Assembly: GCF_014199255.1 (NCBI RefSeq)
Contig: NZ_JACIJF010000002.1
Span: 310,001-374,000 of the forward strand
Direction: 5' to 3'
DNA: 64,000 nucleotides
Origin: Sphingomonas xinjiangensis
GTDB lineage: Bacteria; Pseudomonadota; Alphaproteobacteria; Sphingomonadales; Sphingomonadaceae
The notes under the pieces were generated by a model. It was not told the DNA's origin. It made no database searches and worked only from the letters and a program-made list of their open reading frames with translations. Shown here in pieces: positions 8,495-16,647 of the stretch (its first letter is position 1; each line of letters starts with the position of its first letter). The position numbers were made by a program, and so were the translations under genes.

Positions 8495-9184
8495 ATGTTG
8501 CAGGCGCTTTCCCTGTCCCTTGGCCAGTTGTTCGATCGCCCGGTGCTGGCGGTGTTCGCCAAGTCGTTCCTCCTCACCTTGCTGCTGTTCGCGGCGGGCG
8601 GCGTGGGGCTATGGTACGCGTTGCATGGACTGGAAGCGGCGGTCTCCGGCTGGACAGGCTCCGCTGGCAGCGGCTGGCTCGCCGATGTCGCTACGGTGCT
8701 GGTGCTGGTGCTCGCCTGGTGGCTGCTGTTCCGCGCCATCGCCATCGCTGCGGTCGGCGTTTTCGCCGATGACGTAGTCGCCGCAGTCGAGGCGCGCCAT
8801 TATCCCACGTCGCATGCGGCGGCGCATGACGTGCCGCTAGCCCGATCCGCGGCAATGGGGCTGGGATCGGCGGCACGCGCGGTCGGCGTGAACCTGCTCA
8901 TGTCGCCGCTCTACCTCGTGCTGCTGATCACCGGCGTCGGAACGGCAGCGGCGTTCTTTCTGGTGAATGCCTGGCTGCTGGGACGCGACCTTGGCGACAT
9001 GGTTGCAGTTCGGCACATGCCCTTTGCCGAGGTCGCGGATTGGCGTACGCGCACGCGCGGCCGCCGCTTCGTGCTTGGCGCCGTGGTGACGGCCTTGTTG
9101 CTGATCCCCTTCGTCAATCTGGCGGCACCGGTGCTGGGCGCGGCCATGGCGACGCATCTATTCCACCGCGGGAGACGCGCATGA
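8495..9184 (+). CDS. EI24-domain (CysZ-like) membrane protein
   Basis: A 229-residue integral membrane protein matching the EI24/CysZ-like family. Hydrophobic segments lie near residues 22-45, 65-90, 140-165 and 185-215, with a conserved LLMSPLYLVLLITGVGTAAAFFLVNAWLLGRD-type block (only its pattern is quoted). CysZ members carry sulfate, but bacterial EI24 proteins are largely uncharacterised. It is divergent from the kinase and overlaps the next gene by ATGA, so the two are probably co-translated. Confidence 0.8.
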   Translation: MLQALSLSLGQLFDRPVLAVFAKSFLLTLLLFAAGGVGLWYALHGLEAAVSGWTGSAGSGWLADVATVLVLVLAWWLLFRAIAIAAVGVFADDVVAAVEARHYPTSHAAAHDVPLARSAAMGLGSAARAVGVNLLMSPLYLVLLITGVGTAAAFFLVNAWLLGRDLGDMVAVRHMPFAEVADWRTRTRGRRFVLGAVVTALLLIPFVNLAAPVLGAAMATHLFHRGRRA

Positions 9185-9549
9185 AGTTTTGGTTTCTCGG
9201 TGCAGCGCTGCTGCTCGGGGCATGCGGCACGGGCGGTGCGATCCCATCGGCGCGCCCGGCAGGCTATGTTCCCGTGCCCAACGGACCGCTACCCGCCAGC
9301 GTCACTGCCATACGAGGGCAGACCGCCAACGCGCTGCTCGCGCAATTCGGCAAGCCGATGCTCGATGTGAGCGAAGGCCCCGCGCGCAAGCTGCAGTTCG
9401 CCGGGCCGATCTGCGTGCTCGACGCCTATCTCTATCCGCCCAAGGGGCGGGGGGAACCGGCGGTCACCTATATCGACACGCGCCAGCGCGATGGGGGCCC
9501 TATCGACCAGGCGAGCTGCGTCGCAGCGCTAGGCGCGCGGCGAAAGTGA
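9181..9549 (+). CDS. Small putative lipoprotein
   Basis: A 122-residue protein with a type-II signal peptide: MKFWFLGAALLLGACGTG has a clear lipobox (LLGAC), so it should be a membrane-anchored lipoprotein. The mature part has a region (TANALLAQFGKPMLDVSEG) like the BamE/SmpA-type pattern in which a short helix precedes a beta-sheet, but I cannot assign the family with certainty. Its ATG overlaps the EI24 stop. A repeat element starts right after its stop. Confidence 0.75.
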   Translation: MKFWFLGAALLLGACGTGGAIPSARPAGYVPVPNGPLPASVTAIRGQTANALLAQFGKPMLDVSEGPARKLQFAGPICVLDAYLYPPKGRGEPAVTYIDTRQRDGGPIDQASCVAALGARRK

Positions 9550-9556
9550 TCGCACG

Positions 9557-9662
9557 CCTCCCCCGGCACGGGGAGGGTGACCATGCGCAAGCATGGTGGA
9601 AGCGGCCATCCCCCTCCCGACGCCGGCTATGCGGCGCGGTCGCCCTCCCCGTTCCGGGGGGA
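9557..9662. repeat. Dispersed GC-rich palindromic repeat, copy 3 (overlaps queG 3' end)
   Basis: Starts with the palindrome CCTCCCCCGGCACGGGGAGG, followed by the stem CCATGC-GCAA-GCATGG, and closes with CCCTCCCCGTTCCGGGGGG. It lies between convergent genes and supplies the last codons and the stop of queG on the minus strand. Confidence 0.7.
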
Positions 9663-10784
9663 ATTTTGATTCCACTCCGCCATCACCTCAGGGTCTACTT
9701 CAGCAAGCGAGCGCCCTTCCCGCTCAACCTCCCACCGCCCAGCATCCAACCGCCACAGCGCCCAAATCGCCGCGCCGCGCACCTCGGGTGCGGGGTCGTT
9801 TAGAAGAGCGGCAACCACCGGCACCAACCCAGCATTCCCACCGTTTCCCGCCGCGATCAGGCAGTTGCGCATCATTCGGTCGCGCCCGATGCGCTTGATC
9901 GGCGAACCGGCAAACACTTCACGGAAGGCGCCATCGTCGAGCTGCAACAGGTCGCCAAGCTCCGGCGCGACGAACTCCGCCCGTGGCAGGAATGCCTGGT
10001 TTGCATGCGCTGCCGCCGCGAACTTGTTCCAAGGGCATACCGCCAGGCAATCGTCGCAGCCATAGATGCGATTTCCGATCGCCGCGCGGAATTCGGACGG
10101 AATCGGCCCCTTATGCTCGATCGTCAGGTACGAGATGCAGCGCCGCGCATCGAGCCGAAACGGACCGGGGAACGCATCGGTCGGGCATGCAGCGAGGCAG
10201 GCGTCGCAGCTGCCACAGGTGGTCCGGCCCGCGGAATCGGATTCGAGGTCCAGCGTCGTGTAGATCGCGCCCAGGAACAACCAGCTGCCATGCTCGCGGC
10301 TCACCAGATTGGTGTGCTTCCCCTGCCAGCCGAGCCCCGCAGCCTCCGACAGCGGCTTCTCCATCACCGGCGCGGTGTCGACGAAGACCTTGACGTCCGC
10401 CCCCGGCGCCGCCGCAACCAGCCAGCGCGCCAGCTCCTTCAGCCGACGCTTGATCACGTCGTGATAATCGCCGCCCTGGGCGTAGACCGATATGCGGCCG
10501 ATCCCGCCTTTGTCGGCCAAGGCCAGCGGGTCGGTGGCCGGCGCGTAGCTCATGCCCAGCGCGATGATCGACCGCACCTCCGGCCACAGCGCCGAGGGGC
10601 TTTCGCGGTGATGGGCGCGCTCCTCCATCCAGATCATGGAGCCGTGTGCGCCATCGGCCAGCCATTCGCGCAAGCGTATGCCCGCTTTGGGCGCGGCATC
10701 GGCGGACGCGACACCACAGGCGGCGAAACCGATTTCTGCCGCCTTTGCTTTGATTTGCGCTTCGAGTGACTTGCCGTGCTGCAC
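9627..10784 (-). CDS. queG: Epoxyqueuosine reductase
   Basis: QueG reduces epoxyqueuosine to queuosine in tRNA with cobalamin and two [4Fe-4S] clusters. Both cluster motifs are visible: CGSCDACLAACPTDAF and CDDCLAVCPWNKF. The catalytic-region VFVDTAPVMEKPLSEAAGLG and GKHTNLVSREHGSW are intact. A C-terminal HEAT-like segment (RMMRNCLIAAGN, VRGAAIWALWRL) binds tRNA in the family. The last dozen residues (from NSPRNGEGD) are encoded by an intergenic repeat, so the native C-terminus has been extended or replaced there. 385 residues. Confidence 0.93.
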   Translation of the reverse strand: MQHGKSLEAQIKAKAAEIGFAACGVASADAAPKAGIRLREWLADGAHGSMIWMEERAHHRESPSALWPEVRSIIALGMSYAPATDPLALADKGGIGRISVYAQGGDYHDVIKRRLKELARWLVAAAPGADVKVFVDTAPVMEKPLSEAAGLGWQGKHTNLVSREHGSWLFLGAIYTTLDLESDSAGRTTCGSCDACLAACPTDAFPGPFRLDARRCISYLTIEHKGPIPSEFRAAIGNRIYGCDDCLAVCPWNKFAAAAHANQAFLPRAEFVAPELGDLLQLDDGAFREVFAGSPIKRIGRDRMMRNCLIAAGNGGNAGLVPVVAALLNDPAPEVRGAAIWALWRLDAGRWEVEREGRSLAEVDPEVMAEWNQNSPRNGEGDRAA

Positions 10785-10825
10785 ATCGTCCCGCTACCAC
10801 GAAGCCAGCAAACGGGGGACCCATA

Positions 10826-11746
10826 TTGAGCAGCGCACTGGCGGTAAGCGCCGCCAACCTCGTCAAGCGCTTCGGCGACCGGCGCGCGGTCGACGGCGTC
10901 AGCATCGCCGTGCCGCAGGGGCTGATCTACGGCGTGCTCGGCCCCAATGGCGCGGGCAAGACGACGACGCTGCGCATGCTGCTGGGCATCATCGAGCCGG
11001 ACGAAGGCGACCGCATGCTGCTGGGCCATGACCGTCCACGCGAGGCGAGCGACCGCGTCGGCTATCTGCCCGAAGAACGCGGGCTATATCCCAACATGAA
11101 GTGCCGCGAGGCAATCGCCTTCATGGGCGCGCTGCGCGGCCTGCCGTGGAAGACTGGGCGCAAGCGTGCGGGCGAATTGCTCGACGCCGCCGGGCTCGGC
11201 CATGCCGCCGACGACAAGATCCGCAAACTTTCCAAAGGCATGGCGCAGCTGGTTCAGTTGCTCGGTTCCGTCGTGCATGAGCCCGAACTGCTGGTGCTTG
11301 ACGAGCCCTTCTCCGGCCTCGACCCCGTAAATCAAGAGCGGCTGGAGCTGCTGATCCGCGCGCAGCAGCAGCGCGGCGCCACCATTTTGTTTTCCACCCA
11401 CGTCATGGCGCATGCCGAGCGGCTGTGCGACCGGCTGTCGATCATCGCCGGGGGCAAGGTGCAGTTCGAAGGCACGGTGAACGACGCCCGAGCCACCCTC
11501 CCCTTCAAGGTTTATTACACGCCCCATCACCATGGCGAGGCGGCGCGGGCGCTGCTCCCGGCCGATGCCGAACGTGACGGGGAAGGCTGGCGCTTCACGA
11601 TGCCGAACGACGGCGTCGAAGCCTTGCTGGTGCGGCTGATTGGTGCAGGTCACGGCATTTCCGGATTGTCGATCGAGCGCCCCAGCCTGCACGATGCGTT
11701 CGTGCGCATCGTCGGGCGCGACGCGATCAGGGAGGATGCGGCATGA
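10826..11746 (+). CDS. ABC transporter ATP-binding protein, NatA type
   Basis: A 306-residue ABC ATPase. Walker A is GPNGAGKTTTLRM, the signature region is KLSKGMAQLVQLLGS (a variant LSxGx), and Walker B is ELLVLDEPFSGLDP. The H-loop is STHVMAHAE. A C-terminal extension resembles NatA-type sodium-efflux or drug-export ATPases. A TTG at 10826 with GGGGG upstream is the likely start; the ORF extends further but those codons lie in the divergent queG promoter. Its stop overlaps the permease start. Confidence 0.88.
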   Translation: MSSALAVSAANLVKRFGDRRAVDGVSIAVPQGLIYGVLGPNGAGKTTTLRMLLGIIEPDEGDRMLLGHDRPREASDRVGYLPEERGLYPNMKCREAIAFMGALRGLPWKTGRKRAGELLDAAGLGHAADDKIRKLSKGMAQLVQLLGSVVHEPELLVLDEPFSGLDPVNQERLELLIRAQQQRGATILFSTHVMAHAERLCDRLSIIAGGKVQFEGTVNDARATLPFKVYYTPHHHGEAARALLPADAERDGEGWRFTMPNDGVEALLVRLIGAGHGISGLSIERPSLHDAFVRIVGRDAIREDAA

Positions 11747-12963
11747 CTCGGTTCCGCCACGCCGCGCGGCAGGCGCTTACCGTCGCCCGGCGCGATTTCA
11801 CCGCCACGGTGCTGACGCCAACCTTCCTGTTGTTCCTGTTGAGCCCGCTGCTGATGATCGGCTTTGGAGTAATCGGCAGCCTCAGTGCCACCACCGCCGC
11901 GACCGGCGGCGACGCCAAGCGGCGCATTGTCGTGATCGCCGACTCGCGCGAGGCGCAGGTGGTGCAAGCGGTCGACCGCCGCTTGCGGACGATCTTCTCC
12001 GATCCATCGGTCCGGCCCGAGCTGCGCATCGACATGCCGGCGGGGGATCGTTCGGCACAGGCTCGGAAACTTCTCGCCAGCGACGGCATCGATGTCGCCG
12101 CGGTGCTGTATGGCCCGTTCGATCGCCCGCACATCCTGCGCGCGCCATCTGCGACGGTGGAGGCAGGCTATCTCGAGCAACTGGCCGAACAAGTCGTGCG
12201 GGCCGAACGCACCGGCACCGCTCCACTCAGCCGTGCGGACGTGCAAGTGGTGCAACGTGGACAGCTGACGACCAGCGGGCGCAGCCAAGCGGCCTATTTC
12301 GCCGCGTTCGGCATCTTCTTCCTCACGCTGATGCTGTCGGGACAAGTGGTCGGCGCCATGGCCGAGGAGCGCTCCAACAAGGTGATCGAAGTGCTCGCCG
12401 CCGCAGTGCCGCTGGAAAGCGTGTTCTTCGGCAAGCTGATCGGCGCGTTCGGCTCGGCGCTCCTGTTCGTCTGCTTCTGGGGCACGCTGGTGGCCAATGT
12501 ACCGCGCTTCCTGCCCGAAGGCATGGCGGCTGAAGTCGGGGAGATCGGCACTGCCGTCGGCCCGGTGTTTGCGCTGCTGTTCGTCGCCTATTTTACCATG
12601 GCGTACATGCTGCAAAGCGCGGTGTTCCTGGGCATGGGCGCGCTGGCCGGCACGCAGCGCGAGATCCAGATGCTGTCGCTGCCGATCACGGTGTTTCAGT
12701 TCGGCATGCTGGGCCTGGCATCTTATGCCGCCGGACATCCCGACGCCTGGCTCGCAACCTTTGCCGAGATGTTCCCGTTCAGCTCGCCCCTGGCGATGGC
12801 CGCCCGCGCAGCCAACGCGCCCGAGATTTGGCCGCACCTGCTGGCGCTTGCTTGGCAGGCGCTGTGGGTCGGCATCACCGTAACGATCGCCGCGCGCCTG
12901 TTTCGACGCGGCGTACTGAAGTCTGGCGGCCCAAGGCGGCGCAAGGCGGCGGCCGCGGCCTAG
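11743..12963 (+). CDS. ABC-2 permease, NatB type
   Basis: A 406-residue ABC-2 family permease: one N-terminal membrane helix (about residues 22-46), a large extracytoplasmic domain to about residue 180, then five C-terminal helices. MAEERSNKVIEVL is the characteristic ABC-2 coupling motif. Paired with the upstream ATPase by an ATGA overlap, it forms a two-gene exporter. The substrate (sodium, drug or lipid) cannot be told from sequence. Confidence 0.87.
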   Translation: MTRFRHAARQALTVARRDFTATVLTPTFLLFLLSPLLMIGFGVIGSLSATTAATGGDAKRRIVVIADSREAQVVQAVDRRLRTIFSDPSVRPELRIDMPAGDRSAQARKLLASDGIDVAAVLYGPFDRPHILRAPSATVEAGYLEQLAEQVVRAERTGTAPLSRADVQVVQRGQLTTSGRSQAAYFAAFGIFFLTLMLSGQVVGAMAEERSNKVIEVLAAAVPLESVFFGKLIGAFGSALLFVCFWGTLVANVPRFLPEGMAAEVGEIGTAVGPVFALLFVAYFTMAYMLQSAVFLGMGALAGTQREIQMLSLPITVFQFGMLGLASYAAGHPDAWLATFAEMFPFSSPLAMAARAANAPEIWPHLLALAWQALWVGITVTIAARLFRRGVLKSGGPRRRKAAAAA

Positions 12964-12964
12964 A

Positions 12965-13065
12965 TCCTCCCCCTGGGGCGCAAGCGTGACGGAGAGGTAT
13001 TCTCCTCGTGGGTACCGCCTACCGCTCCACCAGCTACGCTGACCCACTCCCCCCGCGGGGAGGAT
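12965..13065. repeat. Dispersed GC-rich palindromic repeat, copy 4
   Basis: The fourth and most diverged copy: TCCTCCCCCTGGGGCG at one end, CTCCACCAGCTACGCTG in the middle, CTCCCCCCGCGGGGAGG at the other end. It lies between the permease stop and msrB. Confidence 0.6.
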
Positions 13066-13098
13066 TGGAAAAGGGCGCCCGGTTCCTACATCTACGCC

Positions 13099-13584
13099 AT
13101 GCAGACCGATCGCCGCACGTTCCTGGCCGCCACCACGCTCGGCGCACTCACCGCAGCCTGTGGCGGCGGGCCCGCCGAAGCTGCCCAGCGCTTCCCGCTG
13201 ACGCTCAGCGACGCAGAATGGCGTAAGCGGTTGTCGCCGGCGGCTTATAATGTGCTGCGCAAGGAAGGTACCGAGCGCCCCTACTCAAGCCCGCTCAACA
13301 AGGAGCACCGCGCCGGCACCTTCGCCTGCGCCGGATGCGGCCTGCCGTTGTTCTCGGCGAAGACGAAGTTCGAAAGCAGCACCGGCTGGCCGAGCTTCTA
13401 CCAGCCGCTCGGCAATGCCGTGGCCATCAGGAGCGATCGGACGCTCGGCATGCTGCGCACCGAAGTGCTGTGCCGGCGTTGCGGCGGGCATCTGGGCCAT
13501 GTCTTCGACGATGGTCCCCGCCCGACGGGCAAACGCTATTGCATGAATGGCGTGGCGATGACGTTCAGGCCAGGCGTGGCCTGA
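13099..13584 (+). CDS. msrB: Exported peptide-methionine (R)-S-oxide reductase
   Basis: MsrB reduces methionine-R-sulfoxide in damaged proteins. The zinc sites are C77/C80 (CAGC) and C125/C128 (CRRC), and the resolving/catalytic block RYCMNGVAMTF has catalytic Cys148. STGWPSFYQP and GHLGHVFDDGP are the family core. The first 28 residues are a Tat-type signal (DRRTFLAATTLGALTA) with a possible lipobox at Cys21, so this enzyme probably acts in the periplasm rather than the cytoplasm. 161 residues; it faces the CHAP gene with only 6 bp between the stops. Confidence 0.93.
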   Translation: MQTDRRTFLAATTLGALTAACGGGPAEAAQRFPLTLSDAEWRKRLSPAAYNVLRKEGTERPYSSPLNKEHRAGTFACAGCGLPLFSAKTKFESSTGWPSFYQPLGNAVAIRSDRTLGMLRTEVLCRRCGGHLGHVFDDGPRPTGKRYCMNGVAMTFRPGVA

Positions 13585-13590
13585 ACTCGC

Positions 13591-14163
13591 TTAATTGGCG
13601 ACGCCGGTCGCCTTCAGATCGCTCAGGTCCAGGTCCAGCGATGCCATCAGGATCTTGTCGGACTTCTGGGCGATCTGCGTAGCGGGCAGTTCCGCCTGCG
13701 GCGCGCCGTCGGCATAGATGAAGCCGTTGACCGGATAGCTCGAGGTGCCGAGCCCGCCCACGGCGGCGAACCACACGCGCACCTGGCTCCAATCGCCTGC
13801 CGCCGAGACGTCGACTGCGCGGACGTTGCGCTCAATCCCGCCGCGGGTCGACCAATTGGCATGGGTCAGCAGCACTTCGCGGTCGCTTACCACCTTCGAC
13901 ACCATGGCGACATGGCCATAGGGCATCTTGCCGGTCTTCTGGAACGACATCACCGAACCGGCCTTGGGCGCATTGCCGCGGGCATAGCGACCGGCGGCCT
14001 GGCTCCACCAGGTCCAGGCGTTGCCGCGGATATCCACGCCGGAAACCTGACGGGCGAACGGCACGCATTGAAGGACGCCGCCCTTTGCCTGGGCCGGTAT
14101 CACAGTCATCAGGGCGCAAGCCGCCGACAGCGCGAAACGCGCTGCAAAAACTCGAAAATTCAT
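13591..14163 (-). CDS. Secreted CHAP-domain protein
   Basis: A 190-residue protein with a Sec signal peptide (residues 1-26, ending PAQA) and a CHAP cysteine-peptidase/amidase domain. Catalytic Cys33 lies in GVLQCVPFARQVSG and His84 in YGHVAMVSKV; NAWTWW and APKAGSVMSF are the usual intervening blocks. CHAP enzymes cut cell-wall peptides. The C-terminal 50 residues (an IYADG and a KSDKILMASLDLDL region) are outside the domain and of unknown role. Confidence 0.85.
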   Translation of the reverse strand: MNFRVFAARFALSAACALMTVIPAQAKGGVLQCVPFARQVSGVDIRGNAWTWWSQAAGRYARGNAPKAGSVMSFQKTGKMPYGHVAMVSKVVSDREVLLTHANWSTRGGIERNVRAVDVSAAGDWSQVRVWFAAVGGLGTSSYPVNGFIYADGAPQAELPATQIAQKSDKILMASLDLDLSDLKATGVAN

Positions 14164-14537
14164 GTGACCCCCCGGTCAGGAAGCGTTGTTGGAGTGTTGC
14201 TACACAAATCATAGGACGACGGTACACCCCTGCGGTTGGCCGATCCGATAAGCCGTGGGGACGAACCGATGAACCGACGGAACCCTGTAGAAGCCCGGAG
14301 GTACGTGAGTTCCCGCGCCTCAGCGCTTTCCCGGAATAGCGCACCGCAGCAATGTTGCGCAGAACCGTCTATACCAAGACACATTCACTCGGGCAGAAGC
14401 ACCTGATTGCAATCAATATTGCAGTGCAGCACCTTCTCGACCCTATTGTGAGTGGGAACGGTCGGAGGTGTGCGTCCTGTTAACTAACAGCGCGCACGAT
14501 GTCCGGGTGGTAAATTGACTGGGGCGGGAGTGAAGGA
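14164..14537. other. Non-coding gap, 374 bp
   Basis: No gene, tRNA or clear sRNA was recognised. A perfect inverted repeat CTGTTA-AC-TAACAG lies at 14477-14490. A GGAAC with TGTT 18 bp later (14455-14481) loosely resembles an EcfG general-stress promoter but has the wrong spacing. The stretch is less GC-rich than its flanks (ATTGCAATCAATATTGCAG near 14406), as expected of a promoter region for the gene at 14538 and the divergent CHAP gene. Confidence 0.4.
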
Positions 14538-15089
14538 ATGGCATCAGGAACGAAGCTGGCCTCAGGCGCGATGACGCTGGCCGAGATGAAGGAGTTCGCG
14601 GGGTTCAGTGCAGCGACGCAGCGCTATATCCGCCGCTCGCTCGACATCGGGCTTGAGCGGGAAGACGCGATGGAACGCTGGTCGCGCGACGTGGTCGAGG
14701 CTGCCAGCATCCGCGCACAGGCCCGGATGTACGTCCGTCTCGACCAGATCCGCACGTTGATGCCCGAGGAAGCCGATCTCGGCGCGATCGAGCCCTTCCT
14801 GGCGCCACTCGCCACCTTGACCGCGTTCGACCTAGGCCAGGGGCGGATCACCAGCTTTGGCGCGTATCGCTTCTTGTATGAGCGGCTGATGGGCGCCGAG
14901 ATCCGGCCCTTCCTGCCTTCGGCCTTCTGCGCGGCAGCGGCACTACCCAGCTTGCATCCGGACCTTCGGCGCAAGCTGCTCCATTCGATCAGCGAGGCCG
15001 CGGCGACCGCGTCGGGCTGGTCAAACCGCCAGCCGGCCTTTTTCCCGCAATGGGTGGAAAAGGTCGACGCCGCCGTCCTACCGAACTGA
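14538..15089 (+). CDS. Hypothetical helical protein
   Basis: A 183-residue soluble protein with no signal or membrane segment. It is probably all-helical: the N-terminal block TLAEMKEFAGFSAATQRYI is followed by several amphipathic helices. It has a good GTGAAGGA ribosome site. I do not recognise a family. It stands alone, convergent with the extensin-like gene, with 8 bp between the stops. Confidence 0.65.
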   Translation: MASGTKLASGAMTLAEMKEFAGFSAATQRYIRRSLDIGLEREDAMERWSRDVVEAASIRAQARMYVRLDQIRTLMPEEADLGAIEPFLAPLATLTAFDLGQGRITSFGAYRFLYERLMGAEIRPFLPSAFCAAAALPSLHPDLRRKLLHSISEAAATASGWSNRQPAFFPQWVEKVDAAVLPN

Positions 15090-15097
15090 AGCGCGCC

Positions 15098-15829
15098 TTA
15101 CCGGCATACTCGCCACCCCATCTCGCCCCGGCTCGCCTGGTCGAGATGCAGGTGGTCGTGATGCGCGGCGTTATAGTCGGGCGACAGGACGGTTGCGAAC
15201 AGCTTGCACCCGCCGGTGCGAACCTCGTGCAGGAACGCGGCCTTGTCGCCGCCGCTCTTCCAGTCCTTGACCACGCTGATCCGACTCCCGTCGGACAAGC
15301 GGAAAGCCGCGATATCGACTGCGTTCGCCCGCGAATGCTCGCTCCAATCGCCCGAGCTGCGGCCATAGATGCGCCGGCACGAATAGCTGCCGAAATGCTC
15401 GATCGACTCCACCCGCGCGCCGAACAGCCGCTGGGCCGCGGGCTGGACGATATCCCACTCCCATTTGGCCAGGCCCGCGGCCACTGGGCAGCTTGTCCCC
15501 AGCCGGGCCGGGCTATAGTCGATCGCCTGCGCCCCGCCCGACTGGAAGCGGACCGCGTCGTCATAGCCGCATTGGGCGCTCGATCGCACCGCAGGCAGCC
15601 GGGTATAGCGCACGCCCGCAGCGTGGAGCAGCGCGCGGCACTCGCCCGATCGTCCGGCAAGCGCCGCCAGCTTGCGCCCGGTAAACGCGCCGATCGGCTC
15701 GCCCAGATCCAGCCGCGTCCAGGGGAGGTCCTGCGGCCGGTTGCGCAGAACGGCATAGAGCGCGAAGGCCATGCCCAGCAGCACGGCAAGCGTTACGAGC
15801 ACGCCCGGCAATCGCCTCGCCAACCTCAT
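15098..15829 (-). CDS. Extensin-like (D-Ala-D-Ala carboxypeptidase-fold) protein
   Basis: A 243-residue protein with one N-terminal membrane anchor (residues 9-28) and an extensin-like C-terminal domain. The metal-site-like motifs WSEHSRANAVDIAAF and NAAHHDHLHLD are the hallmark of this family, which resembles zinc D-Ala-D-Ala carboxypeptidases. Cys residues in SCPVAAGL, YSCRRIYG and the terminal WRVC suggest disulfides in the periplasm. It overlaps the upstream NUDIX gene by ATGA, a common alphaproteobacterial pair. Confidence 0.85.
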   Translation of the reverse strand: MRLARRLPGVLVTLAVLLGMAFALYAVLRNRPQDLPWTRLDLGEPIGAFTGRKLAALAGRSGECRALLHAAGVRYTRLPAVRSSAQCGYDDAVRFQSGGAQAIDYSPARLGTSCPVAAGLAKWEWDIVQPAAQRLFGARVESIEHFGSYSCRRIYGRSSGDWSEHSRANAVDIAAFRLSDGSRISVVKDWKSGGDKAAFLHEVRTGGCKLFATVLSPDYNAAHHDHLHLDQASRGEMGWRVCR

Positions 15830-16566
15830 GCGCGAACCGCCCGGTCCAGCCGCTCCGCAGTCACCGGATACCCCGCGTCGGCAGGAATGCAGAGATGCTC
15901 CACGCCGTCACGAACTTCGATCCACGGCGTGATGATGCGAACCGGATGCGCGCGCGCGTGCGCCGCCGCTTCCTCGAACGAGGCGAACATCGCCAGCCGC
16001 TCCAGGTTGCGGCGCGTGGGAAAGATCAGCGTCGCTTCGCCTGCATCCGCCAGCCCGAGCACATCCGACGCCGTCGCCCAGAACGCCCGCACATTCTCGG
16101 TGCCATCGACCGCGGGCGTGGCCCCATGCGGCGCGCGCGCCAGATAGAAGCGGGTGTCGAAGATGCGGTGCGGCACCTTGTCCGGCAACCAGCGGGCAAA
16201 GGGCACGAGCGCGTCCAAGTCGAACGCACCGCCCGCCCGCGTGACCAGCTCCGCCAATGCCGCACCCCCAGGAAGCGCTGCGCGCACCGCCGTGGCGTCA
16301 GGCACCCGAAGACCCACGGCGATCCCCGCCTCTTCCAGCGTCTCGCGGATCGCCCCAACCCGCGCGGCAAGCTCCTCGGTGCCCCCGGCAAGCGTCGCGG
16401 TCACGACCCGATCTCCCGGATCGACGCGTCCACCCGGAAACACCAGCGCCCCGCCCGCGAACGCCATGGTCCGCGCCCGCTCCACCATCAGCAGCTCGGG
16501 CGGCCCGGCGGCAGCCTCGCGCATCACGATCAGTGTCGCGGCAGGGATCGGCGTTTGGTCGGCCAT
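15826..16566 (-). CDS. NUDIX hydrolase
   Basis: A 246-residue NUDIX-superfamily protein of the NUDT7/19-like long type. The core is GGALVFPGGRVDPGDR and the Nudix helix is RETLEEAGIAVGL. Residues 120-200 (LVPFARWLPDKVPHRIFDT and FWATASDVL) are typical of this subfamily, which hydrolyses CoA esters or nucleotide-sugar-like substrates; the substrate here is unknown. It is translationally coupled to the extensin-like gene. Confidence 0.85.
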   Translation of the reverse strand: MADQTPIPAATLIVMREAAAGPPELLMVERARTMAFAGGALVFPGGRVDPGDRVVTATLAGGTEELAARVGAIRETLEEAGIAVGLRVPDATAVRAALPGGAALAELVTRAGGAFDLDALVPFARWLPDKVPHRIFDTRFYLARAPHGATPAVDGTENVRAFWATASDVLGLADAGEATLIFPTRRNLERLAMFASFEEAAAHARAHPVRIITPWIEVRDGVEHLCIPADAGYPVTAERLDRAVRA

Positions 16567-16647
16567 GTCCCCGATCTAGGCGTGCAACGCCGCGAAGGGA
16601 ACGCCCTCGCTCGCGAGCAATCCTCGCCTCGGGAAGCGGCCATCAAG

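Noticed and set aside
7095..8777. 560-codon plus-strand frame spanning permease end, repeat and kinase
   Set aside because: It crosses two terminators and runs antisense to a kinase with intact motifs.
11650..13047. 465-codon minus-strand frame under the ABC permease
   Set aside because: Shadow of the sense gene; no recognisable domain.
14455..14481. GGAAC...TGTT resembling an EcfG stress promoter
   Set aside because: Spacing is 18 instead of 16-17 and the second box lacks the leading C.
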